From assembly GCA_003990745.1 (NCBI GenBank), contig RBNI01002202.1, positions 1 through 19,304 of the forward strand: a stretch of DNA of 19,304 nucleotides, written 5' to 3'. This stretch comes from Jimgerdemannia flammicorona (lineage: Eukaryota > Mucoromycota > Endogonomycetes > Endogonales > Endogonaceae). A model generated the notes under the pieces. It saw only the letters and a program-made list of their open reading frames with translations, was not told the origin of the DNA and made no database searches. Shown in pieces: positions 18,566 through 19,304 of this stretch. Numbering within the stretch: position 1 is the first letter of the stretch; every line of letters begins with the position of its first letter. The position numbers and the translations under genes are program-made.

Positions 18566-19293
18566 GTTTGGTGAGCAGCAGGCATTTTGTTTATAGTAAG
18601 TCTTTGAGCTATTTTGGGATTTAGTGGGTCTTGTTGGTTACTACTACTATAGTTCCTTGATCCTTCTTTTATATTCTTCAAGATACCATACTGTGGTCAC
18701 AATGACTCACAGTTGGTCATCATCACTTGTCTCATATGCTATATGATCTTCTTGTGCTCTGATCTGGTGGCTTGTAAGAAAAGGCTGTCTCCTGTGCTGA
18801 TGTCATCATTCTGGGGTCACCATTATATCTTCTTTCTAAATAAGGATCTTCTTGAGTATTCTTATTCATTGGTCCAGTTCTGAAAAATTTGCTAATCCCA
18901 TAACCTCTAGCAAGGGGTTGAAAAGTGGTATTTATGGGCTGGTGTCTTTCCTATGTATTTTGGCATAATGGTGAAGAGTTGCTCCCTTTATATAGAGCAA
19001 GGGCCTGATTCTGATCTTGACCAATCAGTTGACAGTTCAAACTCCTCTGGCTTTGAAAGTCTCATAGATGAGTAGTTGCTGGTGCTGTATCCCTTAGAGA
19101 ATGGTCCAGACAGATAGCCTGCTGGTCACAGGACATGCTGTTATGATTCACAGACTAGAACCTCATGGGCAGTCATCACATTTTGCTTCTCTTATATAGG
19201 TTCATGGTACTTCTTGAGTCTATTCCTATATACCATAGTAGGCAGTATAGTCCCTAAGATTTTTCTAAGCCAGAAGGTAGTTCCCTTAATATC
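18287..19293 (-). pseudogene. 3' part of a divergent, related Ty3/gypsy element
   Basis: On the minus strand, 19293-19200 encodes DIKGTTFWLRK, then LGTILPT and YRNRLKKYH, which aligns with the integrase C-terminal (GPY-type) end of copies 1 and 2. Nucleotide similarity to the copies is local (for example GGAACTACCTT) and fades downstream, so this is an older or different family. About 900 bases separate this integrase end from the LTR, against about 500 in the copies. The remaining sequence has many stops except for the open stretch nearest the LTR. The left part of this element is not in the window. Confidence 0.65.
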
Positions 19294-19304
19294 TTTTTTT
19301 TTTT
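19294..19304 (+). repeat. Poly(T) run at the window end
   Basis: Eleven T abut the point where homology with the integrase end stops. With the A run at 1-15, each end of the window begins with poly(A) when read inward, which suggests a contig boundary artefact. Confidence 0.6.

Overview
The window looks like a draft-assembly contig from a filamentous fungus, most likely an ascomycete, though the class is not proven. Evidence is the final exon of a yeast-TYR1-like prephenate dehydrogenase behind a short intron, a second short-intron gene, and fungal-type Ty3/gypsy retrotransposons. Base composition changes sharply along the window: a mixed-composition gene region (1-4620), a very AT-rich block (about 4640-5307), then LTR retrotransposon sequence to the right end.

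Gene region. The window opens in an intron. Positions 45-345 (+) are the last coding exon of a TYR1 homologue (tyrosine biosynthesis). Positions 346-1996 hold no convincing gene but contain a run of 44 A. Positions 1997-3079 (-) encode an unrecognised polytopic membrane protein, probably two exons and about 321 residues, with a TATA-like box upstream. Positions 3137-4620 are intergenic with no supportable gene. The AT-rich block shows no coding signal and looks like a decayed repeat.

Retrotransposon array. Positions 5308-18286 hold three 474-bp LTRs (5308-5781, 11561-12034, 17813-18286) separated by two nearly equal internal regions (5779 and 5778 bp), all transcribed from the minus strand. 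This is a tandem Ty3/gypsy array, LTR-internal-LTR-internal-LTR, with the central LTR shared. Each internal region has a putative primer-binding site, a long ORF1 (gag, zinc knuckle, aspartic protease, Cys/His cluster, dUTPase, reverse transcriptase, RNase H, in one frame), ORF2 (integrase, in the +1 frame, whose ATG overlaps the ORF1 stop), ORF3 (unknown protein, again +1, whose ATG overlaps the ORF2 stop) and a purine-rich tract next to the LTR. ORF lengths agree to the base between copies (3999, 1194 and 525 nt), apart from one base missing from copy 2 gag. Both copies are dead: multiple nonsense codons, almost no indels, and an overwhelming bias to transitions, often at CpG. Copy 2 also has a reverse transcriptase active-site change (YVDD to YVDN), and copy 1 has a broken zinc knuckle.

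Right flank. Positions 18287-19293 contain, on the same strand, the C-terminal end of a divergent related integrase followed by an ORF3-like open stretch that runs straight into the right LTR. The array therefore abuts a relative of itself, and no target-site duplication is visible. The most notable points are the dUTPase inside the polyprotein, the two overlapping ATG/stop junctions suggesting coupled or frameshifted expression of integrase and ORF3, the unknown ORF3, and the three-LTR structure.
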